From: Morella rubra
Taxonomy: Eukaryota; Streptophyta; Magnoliopsida; Fagales; Myricaceae
Assembly: GCA_003952965.2 (NCBI GenBank)
Contig: CM025850.1
Coordinates: 27,997,611 to 28,061,610 of the forward strand
Length of the DNA stretch: 64,000 nucleotides
Reading direction: 5' to 3'
Shown here one piece after another: positions 10,026-22,133 of this stretch (the stretch's first letter is position 1; each line of letters opens with the position of its first letter). Both the position numbers and the translations under genes were made by a program. The notes beneath the pieces were generated by a model that did no database searches, was not told where the DNA came from, and saw only the letters and a list, made by a program, of their open reading frames with translations.

Positions 10026-12393
10026 ATGGATAATCAATCTGAACCAACCATAGAGGGTCAGGGAGCACCGTCTAATACCATGTCTCCTGTAATTGATTTA
10101 GAGTCTGGCCAAGATGTCCTTAGTCCTACTCCTCCTACTCGTTCCAACCAAAGTCGGCCTCCCAAACGTAAAGCATCTATGGTATGGATCACATGACAAA
10201 GAAGACAGATTGTGATCCCAATTACCCCATGTGTTATTGTAATTACTGTAAGAAAGAGTATCTTTGTGACAGTAATAGAATTGGTACCTCGACCCTTAAG
10301 AATCATGTCTTGAAGTGTGAGAAAAATCCTATGAATAGGATAAAAGGTCCAATGGATAAATATGAAACACAGTTGACTGGTAATGCAGCCACTGAAGGAG
10401 AGAGTGAAAATGTTGGGCCTAGTTTGATAGTCCATAAGTATAATGCAGCGGTTTCAAGGCAAAAGCTTGCAGAGATGTGTATAATTGATGAGATGCCATT
10501 TAGGGTAGTGGACGGTCAAGGTTTTAAGGCCTTTATTAAGTCATTTGTACCTAGTTTCCAAATGCCTTCTCACCAAACCGTGCAAAGAGATGTTCTAAAG
10601 ATTTATGAAGATGAGAAGGAGAAGTTGAAAGGACTTTTTAATTCATGTGCATGCAGAGTTAGTTTGACTACCGACACATGGACCTCAGTGCAGAACTTAA
10701 ATTATATGACTCTCACAGCGCACTTTGTTGATAATGATTGGAAGTTGCGCAAAAAGATTATAAACTTTTGTCAAGTTCCTAATCATAAGGGGAAACAATT
10801 GGGAAGTATGTGGAGGCTTGCTTACTAGATTGGGTATTGATCGAATCTTTTCTGTTACAGTTGACAATGCTTCTTCTAATGATGGTGCTATTCGTTTTCT
10901 GAGAAGGTTTTTGAAGGATAATTTATTAGGGGCATGTATCTTCATATGAGATGTTGTGCGCACATTCTTAACCTTGTTGTTTGTGAGGGGTTAAAGGATT
11001 GTGATGAGTCTATTGTGAAAGTCCGAAATGCAGTGAGGTATGTGAGATCCTCTCCATCAAGGTTGGAGAAATTTAAGGTTTGTGCTGATTATATGAAGAT
11101 TGGTACAAAGAAATTGGTTTCTCTTGATGTGCAAACTAGATGGAATTCAACATATCTCATGTTGGAGATGCAGAAAAGTTTCAAGCAGCTTTTCTAAGAT
11201 TAGAGACTGATGATTCTTCCTTGTTCGTGCAATGTGTGCGGGAGATGGACTTGGACCTCCCATGAGAGAGGATTGGGAGAAGATAAGAATCTTTGTTATG
11301 TTTTTGAAGGTCTTCTTTGATGCTACTGTCAAACTTTCTGGGTCATTGTATGTGACATCAAACATATTCTTCCCTGAGCTTTGTCAAATTCAGTCACATT
11401 TGATTAGAATGTCTAAGAATGACAACGCAGTAGTTCGCAACATGGCAATAGAGATGAAGACCAAGTATGATAAGTATTGGGGCAATGTGGAGAAATTGAA
11501 CATGATGATATTCGTTGCAAGTGTGCTTGATCCTAGAGGCAAATTGGTGTGGTAGAGTATTGGTTGAAGAAAATATATACATCGGATTTGGCAAAGACTT
11601 TGATATCATCTACAAAGTGTTTGTTGGAGGCTTTGTTTGATGAATATAACATGATCTATGGAGATTCAAGCACGACACGTTCACAGGTATATCATTTGTA
11701 GTTTCTAATGTATTTCTTTTAATTATTTGAATTTTATTTGATTTGTAAATTATTTGTAACTTCTAATTTATTCCTTTTAATTATTTGTACATAGGGTTTT
11801 GAGCCTCCATCTGCTAGTGTTGATTTTACTATGGATGATGCCTCTGGCTCTAGTGGCATAGTAGATGTCCCATATTTTGAGATGTATGAGCAAGATAATG
11901 AAGTTGAGTATGTCAAGTCTGAAATTGAAGCATATCTAACAGATAGGTGTGAGTCACGTAATACCCCATCTTTTGATATTTTGACTTGGTGGGGGAACAA
12001 TAAATCCAAATATCCAATACTTGCGAGGGTGGCGAGGGATGTGCTGGCTATGCCTGTTTCTACAGTTGCTAGTGAGTCAGCATTTAGCACGGGGGGTCGT
12101 GTGCTTGATTCCTTTCGCAGTTCTTTGTCTCCGGTCACAGTTGAGGCTATTGTGTGCTCTCAAAATTGGTTGAAGGATCCAATTAAGTTAGATATTCGGG
12201 AGTCACTGGACGAAGTTGAGGTCTTTGAGGCATTAGAATCAGGTAATACTATTATATTTTGTTTCTATGTTGGTTAATTTTTTAATTTTGTAAGTTCTAG
12301 TTATTTATGAAGATTTGAACATGTTTTTGTCATAAATTATTAGGAATAATGTTTAACTCACGAGTGGCTCGGCTTGAGATAACTGAAGATTAA
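10026..12393 (+). pseudogene. hAT transposase (BED zinc finger / RICESLEEPER-like), frameshifted
   Basis: The coding path starts at ATG 10026. It carries a BED zinc finger (CYCNYCKKEYLCDSNRIGTS followed by LKNHVLKC), the hAT core (TTDTWTSVQNLNYMTLTAHF, VTVDNASSND, HMRCCAHILNLVV, TRWNSTYLML) and a C-terminal dimerisation domain (DILTWWGNNKSKYPILARVA and MPVSTVASESAFSTGGR). Introns are visible at about 11687-11794 and 12243-12343, and the last exon ends in TAA at 12393. Reading frame changes are needed near 10187, 10803, 10832, 10930, 11167, 11245 and 11550. Each is consistent with loss of one base in a run of G, or of A in one case. Between these sites the protein is well conserved, so the copy is recent or the breaks are sequencing errors. 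Confidence 0.88.
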
Positions 12394-13112
12394 TTTAATT
12401 TGATTTCATGGTAAGTTTTTATCTCTTTTTTATAATAATGCCCACTATATTGTTTATTAGTTTATTATCTCATGTGTAAAATTTTTTTCCTTTTACAGCT
12501 TTCATGGGAGATGGACAATTCACAACCGGACAGTGACACATTAATGGATATTTTAATGACATGTATTATTAATTATACTTTAGTTTGTTGATTTGATTTT
12601 GTTGTTTGTTATGGCTTGTAATAGTAGTATAGTAATTATTAATTAGTTTTACTTGTAATTTATTTTTATTTTAGACTTCCTTTATATTGTAATGTCTATT
12701 TATTTTTGTTGATTTTAAATGTATGATTTATTATCTTAAAAAACTAGGATTTAGAACTCTTTAATTAGAGCTTAGTATTTTCTTCAAATCAAATGTAACA
12801 ACTTTTACAAAATTTGGTTGAAATGTAGCCAAATATTTCATGTAAAAATAGGCCAAAAAATTGATGTAAAGAAACCCAAAAAATGGTCCCAAAAAGTCCA
12901 AAATAAAACCCCAAAAAAGGCCTAAAAATGTAAAAATGCTAAGAGGCCCATACCAAAAAAGGCCAAAAATGTCATGGCCCAAACCGGCTAATCCGGACGG
13001 TGAAACGGGGGAACCGGACCGGACCGGTCTATTAGACTGACTGGTCCGGTATGTGCACTTTAGGCATTACCAGTTTGGCTGGCGAGACCGAACCAGCCAT
13101 TGGACAACCCTA

Positions 13113-13120
13113 CCCTTGGC
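13113..13120. repeat. 8-bp target-site duplication, right (CCCTTGGC)
   Basis: This is identical to 9042-9049 and directly follows the hAT right terminus TTGGACAACCCTA. Confidence 0.95.
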
Positions 13121-13290
13121 CACCAATCTTGTTTTGAACCTTTCTACTTAGAAAACCCACTTCACACCAATCTTGTCTTGAAACTTTCTCCTTCAAAAAC
13201 CCACTTCACACAATGGCCTTTCGTCGCTCCCGTAAAATTGCCAAATCCAAAGTATCATCTCTTCGTAATGGATTTTATCTCCTCAGCCAT
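13121..13290 (-). mobile_element. Ty1-copia reverse transcriptase fragment, proximal piece
   Basis: Minus-strand translation across frameshifts gives AMAEEIKSI, a degenerate D..LDLVNFTGATKG and VKWVF, then FKTRLVAKG reading into the hAT target site. This corresponds to the copia pattern AM..E..SI..N.TW.LV.LP..KK.IGVKWVFK...RYKARLVAKG. The segment around VKWVF is present as short internal duplicates (TTCACACCAATCTTG twice). A C17 homopolymer at 13350-13366 lies just beyond. Confidence 0.65.
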
Positions 13291-13840
13291 GGCAATTCTC
13301 AAGCCTTGTGCTGAGACCACGGAGGCTTCCAAAAACCGCCGTGATCTCTCCCCCCCCCCCCCCCCCAAACAAAAATAAGTTCATATTTTGAAAGAAGCTT
13401 TAGCCAACCTTGGGACCCTTTTAGGTACAGTAAAAAAGAACGACAAAAACAATGGCTACCAGAAAACAAGTGTACCAAATAATACACAAACTATCTGAAT
13501 AAATCAGCGATTCCCAGCATTTAACTTTTATTAGCGCGAAATTCAAGAGGGGGGAATGCGAACCAATAGTACACCATCTATAGGTATAGCATGACACTAT
13601 TTTAACAGGTCTGCCTTCTGAAGATAACTCATAATTATCACGAGCATCAAAACTGAATGGACCTAACACGAGCAATACCAAAATCCCCATAACAAGGGGG
13701 CCCGAATAATGATGAGATTATGATGCCCAAAACAAAAAGCATGGGCCATTCCTAACAGCTAAGCAGAAATAATCCTACAACCTGCCAAAGTGCCAATGTA
13801 TAGCCACAGGATGCAGAACTGCCGGTTGCTATAGAACACA

Positions 13841-16800
13841 TCATGAACTACCTTTATCAGCTGCCAGTTTCTTTCTCTGTTGATGCTCTGCGACTTTATA
13901 ATCCACTACCTCTCGGAACAGGCTTGGATCCAGCACACAATTTTCACTCCCATAAACAGCCGCTTGGACACTAGCCATCAATTTTGCTATTTCTCTTCCT
14001 GAAAATCCCTCCATTTTAGCTGCCGCTTCCTTTAATATATCATCAGTCACACCCTTAATCTCTATCTTCTGTTGTTCCCTTTTGAACAAGTTTTGGAACC
14101 AGCTAGATTTCTTCAGTCCAGCCTGAGCTATATACTTGTCCATGTACAGCTTTAGAAGCTTGAAGCGTTCCTCTTCCCCAGGCAATGGAAATTCTAGAGC
14201 TTCATCGATACGGTCTGCAACAGCTGAATCAAGATCGCCAGGGCGATTGGTGGCAAGAGCAAGTACTATATCCTTGGACTGGTCACCTGTGCGGAAAAGG
14301 AGTGCATTGAGTGCACTTCTTTGAGCTTCACTCATGTAGGTTTTATTCCGCCTACAAAATTTGGTCAACATACACAGGTTCTGAGCTAGGATTTCCTATG
14401 AACAAATGGAACCAAGATCCTCAACAAGGTCACAGATATACATAATTGATTTTCAACTAGAGCAGATATAAGTAGTAATAAAGCACTTTAATCAGTCCAT
14501 GGGAGAGACGAAAAGAGGAACAATACATACATGAAGAAGACTACCACAATTACAGGCATCATTCAATATCTAACTGTCATTGTTGTGACTGATTTCACTT
14601 CCAAAGATTAAGTGGTAGTGAGATAGATCAGAGATTTGAAAGCCATGAGCAAAAATGAGAGATCATAGCACATTCTGTATTGCAAACAGACCTAACAGTA
14701 ACTGCATATGAGGAATGTACTTTGACAATTAATAATTACTACTGATGGTCCTAACTACCATTTGAAACCTTGAATACATCGTTACCAAGACGGTGAACAA
14801 AATTTATAGATCTACCAAAAAGGCCCACCATTTTGTTGAGAAGTCTAAGATAAGTTGCTGATATACAATTTCAATCACCACAGCCATTTCAAGGCTGGCA
14901 TATGTATTTATTGAATTATTCAATTGATGACAAAAGCTATTAGCCTGATCATTCTATTAATGCCATAAATTACTAAGTTTGCCATTTCGTATCTGATAAT
15001 GGACATCAAGGCAAGCAAGCAAATGGCAAGCATACATATGCTGTGGTTCAGTTAGGGGCGGGTAAGGTTGTGGCTTGTCTTAGCTATAAATTATTAAAAA
15101 AAAAAAATCCTAATTAGGATAACAAAATTTGGCAACTTACTCGCACAAAAACGCATCAGCTTCATCAATGAAGAGCAATAAACCTTTCTGTGACTTCTTG
15201 GCCCAATCAAACAACTGGTGGATCTTGGTAACAGCCTGAGGTCCCAGAGGAGCAACATCTCCTCCAGTCATCAATGCATAATCCAATCCCTAAAAGCATC
15301 AGAATTAAACCTCGGTAAGATACTAATAAAGAGGAAGATGACAAAGCAGAGGCATTTTCATGGACTGATGACTACTGCATAAAAAAATAATGAACAAGGC
15401 ATAAGCATCTACCAATATCCCTGTATCTAATATCCCTGTCAATTGTACCCAAAATTTCAGAAAGATATGAGGTTGTTCAACCGATAGTGACAGAAAAGCT
15501 ACGAGTCCAATTTGGTTGCAAAAGTCTCCTTAAATATCTGTGCCTGATTTTCATTTCTAGACTGCCTTTCCTAAGTTCCATCCACATCAGAAGTTCAAAA
15601 TAAGAATGACAACACCCCTATTGTTATCAAGTTCTCAGAGTGCCTCCATAGATAGGATGAATCAATTTTGCAAATCCAATAACACACCTGTCTTGCTGAA
15701 AGGCGGGCAAAAGGACAAGAGGAGAAAGAAATAGATAAAGGGAATGTTAAGACCAGAACAGTCAGAATGACTGTGCGTAAGCACGTAGGCAGTGAATCAG
15801 GTTGAAAGTGAAAGTTGACAAAAATTGGTGGAATGCTCTCGAAACCAATTCACTTGAGGGAGACAGAGGAGAGTGGAGTTTCGTGTGAAGAGGTGAATTT
15901 CCAGTGTCCTAACTGTTGAATCAAGCTTACAAATTTCGAAAGCAACCAAGATGTGCGTCCATCTGTTAACCTCTCAACTATCCTTTCCACAAAAAGTCTT
16001 AAAGGTAGTAAATGCAAGTGTTCATGCATGCATGTACGTACCTAGTGATGTATACAATAGAAAAAACATACATCCCAAACTAAATTAAACTAAGGAGATG
16101 CAATAATATTAAGGTAAGTAAATTTCACATACAGATTTACGAGCAAGCTCTCTAGCAGCCATTGTTTTGCCCGTTCCTGGAGGACCATAAAAGAGCATGT
16201 TCCGGAAGGGTGCTTGATGAGACTTTGTATTGGCTGTTGCACCAGCCAGCTGTTCAATTCTTTTCTGAAGAGAAGGGTGTAAAATCACATCACCAAACCC
16301 CTTCCCATTTTTCAGAGAAGATCCCTGATCAGCACTGCGAGAAAGTGTGCTCATGGTACGAGAAAACAAGCCTGACCAAGGGTACTTCCCTCTCGAGGAC
16401 TCTCTAATCAGTGATGGTTGTCCCAATATTCTATCAACATAGCTCCATATCACCTTTGCACCTTCTCTGAGACAAAGAAAAAAAACCTGCATAAGATATA
16501 ACTTTGCAGATGGAAAACCACAAACAAAATAATGGAATGAGCAAAGCCAATCAACAAAGCACTTATCAATACTACAATTCAAGCAGAGAGCCTGAAATCA
16601 GTTCCATAGAGAATGCAAGTACATATCTGGCTAACTGACATTGGTCACAACGTCTGAACACTTAGTGCATATAGGGAAAAATACCCAATGTCAGCGAAGG
16701 GTGTACATCCTGTGAAAGCATTCCAGATCTAGAAATAACCACTACTACTCCTTCAAACCATGTTAGGTTGTTAAAAATGAATTGGCCAAATCCTCTACCA

Positions 16801-19800
16801 TGATTTTAACACATACCTTGCAAAGCGTTCATGGCAACTATTTAATCCTTCTACAGACAAAGAGACCAAAGTGCTCACTTCAACCAGACATTACGGCCCC
16901 ACAGCCAACAACACATAAGAAAAAGGCAAGCCAAGAGATTATTCTTTCTCACACTGGGATAGATTAACCCCCAAAGCTAGCCAAACAATTATTCTTTCGT
17001 CACTCTAAGATTAACACCCAAAGCAAAACATCAACTCATTGGAAAGTCTTCACTATAAGATGAGTAGAAGACGTTCTTACAGTGAAATGTCAAGACCTCG
17101 CAGCTCACTAAATAGATAATTTTATGCTTTTGTATGCATGTAGACATATGAAAAGGGCTGTGTATTTCTTTTAGAGCAAAAACAACAGCGTATTTAAACC
17201 CTCTCATATAATTTTAACACATACCTTGTTGTATAAATTCCTGCAGCAAGAGCTGTCACTCCCCCAACAAATACGACCAACTTATTTTGATCTGTTAGAA
17301 TGGCTCTCAAACCCCCTGCAAAAAGATAGAGGACTCAACACTAAGCAACACCTTTTCAAATAAATAAAAGTACAGGAAAATCCCACAGAAAAACTGACAA
17401 TTGCCACTGGAATTTCCACCAACTACTTATTCTGCTGAGCTTTGATACACCATACGTGTCAGGAATGAAGGATGCAACAAAAGAAGATTGGTTAATGACT
17501 CCACACCCAATTCAGTACCTTCACTTCAATGCATGGGCAGAATCCATACAAATTAGTCACCCTAGTCACTACCATATGCAAAATCTCATTCACCTTTACA
17601 CACCATGATGAGATACTATGATAACAAATATTTAACCAGGATGCACGTCAATATAGAGTTATATTATTCAAACGCGGGTATATTCATGTTTGTTGAGTCT
17701 TTTCTAAGACATGAAGGAGACCACTAGGCAAAACAAAAAAGGAGCAATATTATTCAAACACCGGTATATAGAGTTATATTATTCAAACACCGGTATATTC
17801 ATGTTTGTTGAGTCTTTTCTAAGAAATGAAGGAGACCACTAGGCAAAACAAAAAAGGAGCAATACAGCTGAACTCCTGCAAGTATTAGCAGAATACCATG
17901 TGTATGACTTGATGAAGTCGCATTCGCAAATAATAAAAAATTATCCATAAGGGATTAAATAGTGTGAAAAAATACTTAGTACCCACCAAATAGTTACAAC
18001 GACATTCTTAAACTGAATTAAGCAACACAATTAAGTTTGTACCTCCAATGTGGTCAAAAGTAGTATTTATGGCAGCTAACAATTTCTCTCTCTCTGCATT
18101 TGCACGATCCACTAGTATTCGCCTGTTAACATCTTCAGCTAACTTCGCTTCATGGGCCCTCCCTTCTGCTTCTGCCATAGCCCTCACTTTAATCGTTTCA
18201 CGTTCTATCTCAGCCTTCTCCCTCTCTGTTTGCCGACGCTGCGCTTGAATCTGTTCTTCTGTTGCTCGTCGAGCTTGCTCCTGCCTAATTGACGATTCTT
18301 CTTGCAGTTTTACAAGCTCTTGATTCCTTGCTCTTTGGTATTCATTTTCTGCCTGCCACCACAATAATGAATATTTAGTTCTCCACCATAAATAACCTTG
18401 CAAGAACCCAGGATTAAGAACTTGCCTGCATTCTCTTCCTGGCCAATTCATCCTCATAGCGAGCCATTTGGGATTTTGTTTGTGCTTGATGCTGAGCTAG
18501 CTTTTTCTGTTCGTCATAAATTACCCTTTGTCTCTCCTGGCAAGCCACAGAATAAAGGACACACAGACCGATCAGTATAGGATACATGTGCGGCTCAGTA
18601 TAGACCTCACCCTTCATCTTTCACCTTTTACTTTTATGGTGGTGATCACTCTTTTTTCAGTAGTGTTATGGCTTTCACAAACATGACATAATCAGTACTG
18701 ACTAGAACTTTCAAACTAAAAACAAGAGCATGAGCATGATATCATCTCAGACAAACATACACACACACAGAAAAAACGACAGACAGAAGTCACAGAAAAT
18801 TCCACTTAATTTGCTACGCTAATACAGCCTCCTTAAAAGAAAAAGGAGAAAGCCTGATCAGAACACATACTCCATAATATGGATGTTTTGCACTGAAGGA
18901 ATAAAAACTTCATGCATACAGAAGACAGGCAAAATGCCTATATATACCGAACATAGGATACAAGTGCGGCTCAGTTGGAGCTCTTATTTAGCTAGAAGCA
19001 CAGTAGTCAGGAAGGAAAAAAGAAAAGAGTGTCTTACGGTTTCAGCTTGAGCCTGCATTGCCTTGAACTCCGCAGCCTTTGCTTCCATCTCTGCCTGCCT
19101 TGTCTCTTCCTGCTTCTTTATAACTTCAAACACCTATACCACCAAAAGGCAACCACGACGTTTCCTCCACAAGTCATCAATTCCGATCAAGCCAACAGAA
19201 CAAAGAGCTGTTTAATGCACTTCCAAAAATTTCTGCTTCCTGAAGTATGAATTATGCCAACCAAAAAAAAGAACAACACGTATTTTTCCTGCTCTTTCAT
19301 TTCCTTTCTACTGCTTCTTTCCAACTAGACAAGGCTTGAAACTACTAAATTCAAACCAATTTTGAAAAACAAAAAGGCATAAAAACCTCCATCAGAAACC
19401 CATTTACAACTCATCAACACAAAAACCTCAAATCCCATTGGAATCCATAAAATAAACAAAACTCATTTGCAGAAACTACACAAAGACCACAAATCTGCAT
19501 CGACAATAGATTAGAAAATGACAAACCATCACACCAACCAAACGAAAAAATAAAACATAGGGAAATGAAAACCAGTTGCAAAAAACAGCGCAAAACTAAC
19601 CTTCTTGGCATTAGTGGAACTGGTAATCTCCCTCAACGCCTTGGCCCCCCGCTCCAGCGCCTCCGGATCAAACCCCGCCGACGTTGTCCTCGGATTATCA
19701 TTCCGTACCTTCGGCGGAGAAGCTTCAGTATTATCTGCCGATGCCGGCGGATTGGACGACTGAGATTGTGCAGAAGGAGGAGGAGGAGAAGGAGAAGGAG

Positions 19801-19930
19801 GAGAAGGAGAGGAAAATGAAGGGAGTTTAAAAGTCCCGTCAGCATAAGCCAAGTGGGACTGCGATGAAAAGGAGGCCGACGCCGAGGCTGCCAGGGCCGA
19901 AATGAACCCTGCTGCGTATAATTTAGCCAT
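13841..19930 (-). CDS. ATAD3: ATAD3-like mitochondrial AAA ATPase
   Basis: ATAD3 is an inner-membrane AAA+ ATPase that spans both mitochondrial membranes and organises nucleoids and cristae. Eight coding exons read on the minus strand: 19601-19930, 19038-19133, 18426-18536, 18043-18352, 17225-17315, 16133-16466, 15141-15289 and 13841-14351. They close in frame to 643 residues, as in Arabidopsis At3g03060 and At5g16930 (about 630). In order there are a Pro/Ser-rich N-terminus, a long Glu/Arg/Gln-rich coiled coil (about 110-270), a short hydrophobic segment [16 protein letters not shown] (about 293-308), Walker A GPPGTGKT (407-414), Walker [10 protein letters not shown] (461-469), and a sensor region [11 protein letters not shown]. 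All key ATPase residues are intact. Intron 3 starts with GC (CAG|GCAAGT), a rare GC-AG intron. Start [16 protein letters not shown] was chosen as the first Met of the conserved N-terminus. Confidence 0.95.
17651..17863. repeat. 115-bp tandem duplication in an ATAD3 intron
   Basis: Two copies, 17651-17765 and 17766-17863 (the second slightly short), share ATATAGAGTTATATTATTCA, TGTTTGTTGAGTC and GGAGACCACTAGGCAAAAC with a few substitutions. The repeat lies in intron 4, between exons at 17225-17315 and 18043-18352. Confidence 0.85.
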
Positions 19931-22133
19931 TCTGCCTTCTTCTTCACCTCCTGGGGTTCCTGATAAACCCTATGAGGCGGATTTCTTATGGGTGTGAAAG
20001 AAAATGAAGTAGGGTTTTCGAGAGGTTTAATAGGGAAGGATTGGCTTGCAGAGCAAGAATGTTGAAATCTCAAAAAAAAACTTTTTACTCTACATTGCCA
20101 TAGACCATTGTAGAGAGAGAAATGGTATTCTGAGAGCTCAGGGTTTTGGTAGGGTTTGTGTTTCCCTTTTCTTTCTTTTTTTGGGGTGTGGCTGTTTTAG
20201 GTTGGTGGGCTTGGGCTGCAATGAGAATATCACAAGCATGTCTGAATCTGATCAAGAAAAAAAAGCCTAGAAAAACAAAGAGAGAAAAAATTGTATTATC
20301 TATTAATGTTTTAAAACCGGAAAAATAACGGCGACCTTGTGATGCTAAACACAAATTCCGGACTTTCATTTTCTTCGGTTTTCTCGGCAGCCAAGCGGCT
20401 AAAAAGAGAGAAAACAAAAACAAAACAAAACAAAAAACCGACGATCTGAAGGATTCTGTCAATGTTCACCCTTTGCAGCATTGGGTCCGTGTTGCTTGTC
20501 CGACTGTGGTTTCGAGTTGTCGATGTTACTTGCTATCTACATTCTACACCCACCAATATGAAGTCAAACCCCAACGAGCCATAACAACCGTCAATATATT
20601 TAACGGTGCTTGTTATTCTGACTATTATAATTCATAATTTATTTTCTGGTTTTTTCATATATATGTCGGCTGATATAGTAGCTATTTTTTAAAAAAATTT
20701 AAATTACCTTTTATCTGTTTAATTTTTTTGGTTGTTTATATGTTCTATACCCAAATAATAAATCTACGTATCCCTGCGTCTGACCATGCATCCACATCTC
20801 TAAGAGAAAAAATGAACAGAAATCATAGTTTTTTGATATTGGTAAAGATATCGAAACTAGTGATTTTGGTATGTGCTTAAAGTTGGTAACGAGTCTTATC
20901 AATTTTGGAATTCAACTCATAGAGATTGTCCCACTTTGTCGATGATTGGCTCGATTCCCACTAAGGGACAGAAAACTGTCTCCTGTTCTTAAAAATAAAA
21001 AATATTTTAAAATCCGTACAACCAAAAATCCGAGTTTTAGAACATTTAATTCAAATTATAAAATTTAACTCTTCTTAATCATTTAAGTTCTTAAGATAAA
21101 TAGTAGTTTCACATTGTCCAGCTCTAAAAAAAGAAAAAAAATTATCCAGTTTTGTTGTTGGTCAATAGTGAAAATCATCCTACAACAAGAGATTATGTGT
21201 TAGAAAATTAATCCCCTCCGAACCCGATCAATCCTTCTAACTAGTTTACACTAGACATAGATTTGTTTCAAATTTATTGTCTGAATTAAATATTTCAATT
21301 AAAAAAAAGACATATAGAGAATAGATTCACAATTTTTTCAAATTTGCGTGCGTGGATGGTCTAAGACATTAAGGGTTGGTGACTTTTTTTTTTTCCCTCT
21401 AGGCTAAGGGTTGGTGACTTGGTACCCATTTTTAATTTTCTAGTTCTAATATTTATAAGATTTATATTGTTTGAAATTTTATATGGTCAATCTTAAATGA
21501 TACAGAGTCCATCTTTTGTATTTATTTTTTTTCGAATTATACTGTATAATTTAGGCAGAGAATTACAGAAGATCCTAATCTATTTTTAAATAATATTGAA
21601 GCCTTTCTAATTGGTTCGTTGTAGTTTTGGTTTTCACTGCCTTTTGCCAGAACGAATTTGAAGCACATAAGCTATATATCTTGCACTTGGTGGATCAGCA
21701 TAACTTAAAGTAATTGGGTGTTCAGCAACGACCATTTGTCAAACAAATTATTCAATCCGTGACCATTCTATGGTCATATCTGATGCATTCAATTCTATTT
21801 GATCGAGCAAGTGTTTCCACAAACAGTGGAGAAGCAAAGTCATACCAATGAATAGATCATGATGAAGAAACACAACCAAAAGAATTGCTTTTATTGGCCC
21901 TTATTAGGAAATCAATGCAGTGACTACACATCAATATTACAGCAAATGCGCAAGGGGGGAAAAAACTGGAAAAGGAGAGGACAATCATTTTCTCCTGCAA
22001 AAAGTAGAAGAGATTGCTTGAGATGGATCATGACCTGGTGGAAGGTTCTGTTTGTCCTGCTTTGTGTCATGAATCTAAGATAGACAGATGCCGTAAGCTG
22101 ACCAAAAGCTGAAGCCAGAATCGCAGAGAATTT
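19931..22133. other. ATAD3 5' UTR and promoter, and 4CL 3' flank
   Basis: The first few hundred bases after 19930 are the ATAD3 leader and promoter. The rest, to the 4CL stop, is AT-rich with scattered homopolymers and includes the 4CL 3' UTR. No further gene, RNA gene or clear mobile element is visible; the short open frames here look random. Confidence 0.5.

Larger units (their letters stand above)
9050..13112 (+). mobile_element. hAT-superfamily DNA transposon, 4,063 bp, complete ends
   Basis: The left end TAGGGCTGGCCAA and the reverse complement of the right end, TAGGGTTGTCCAA, match at 11 of 13 bases. Perfect 8-bp target duplications flank the element. Inside are a frameshifted hAT transposase (10026-12393), a homopolymer and CT-rich leader (9230-9600), and subterminal clusters of ACCGG words at both ends. 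The element is inserted in an older copia fragment on the opposite strand. It is structurally complete but, as written, cannot encode a full transposase, so it is probably non-autonomous unless the frameshifts are sequence errors. Confidence 0.95.

Noticed and set aside
19565-20073. Open frames of Arg-rich (+) and Leu/Arg-rich (-) protein over ATAD3 exon 1
   Set aside because: They are other frames of the Pro/Ser-rich ATAD3 N-terminus, whose minus-strand frame joins correctly to the downstream exons.
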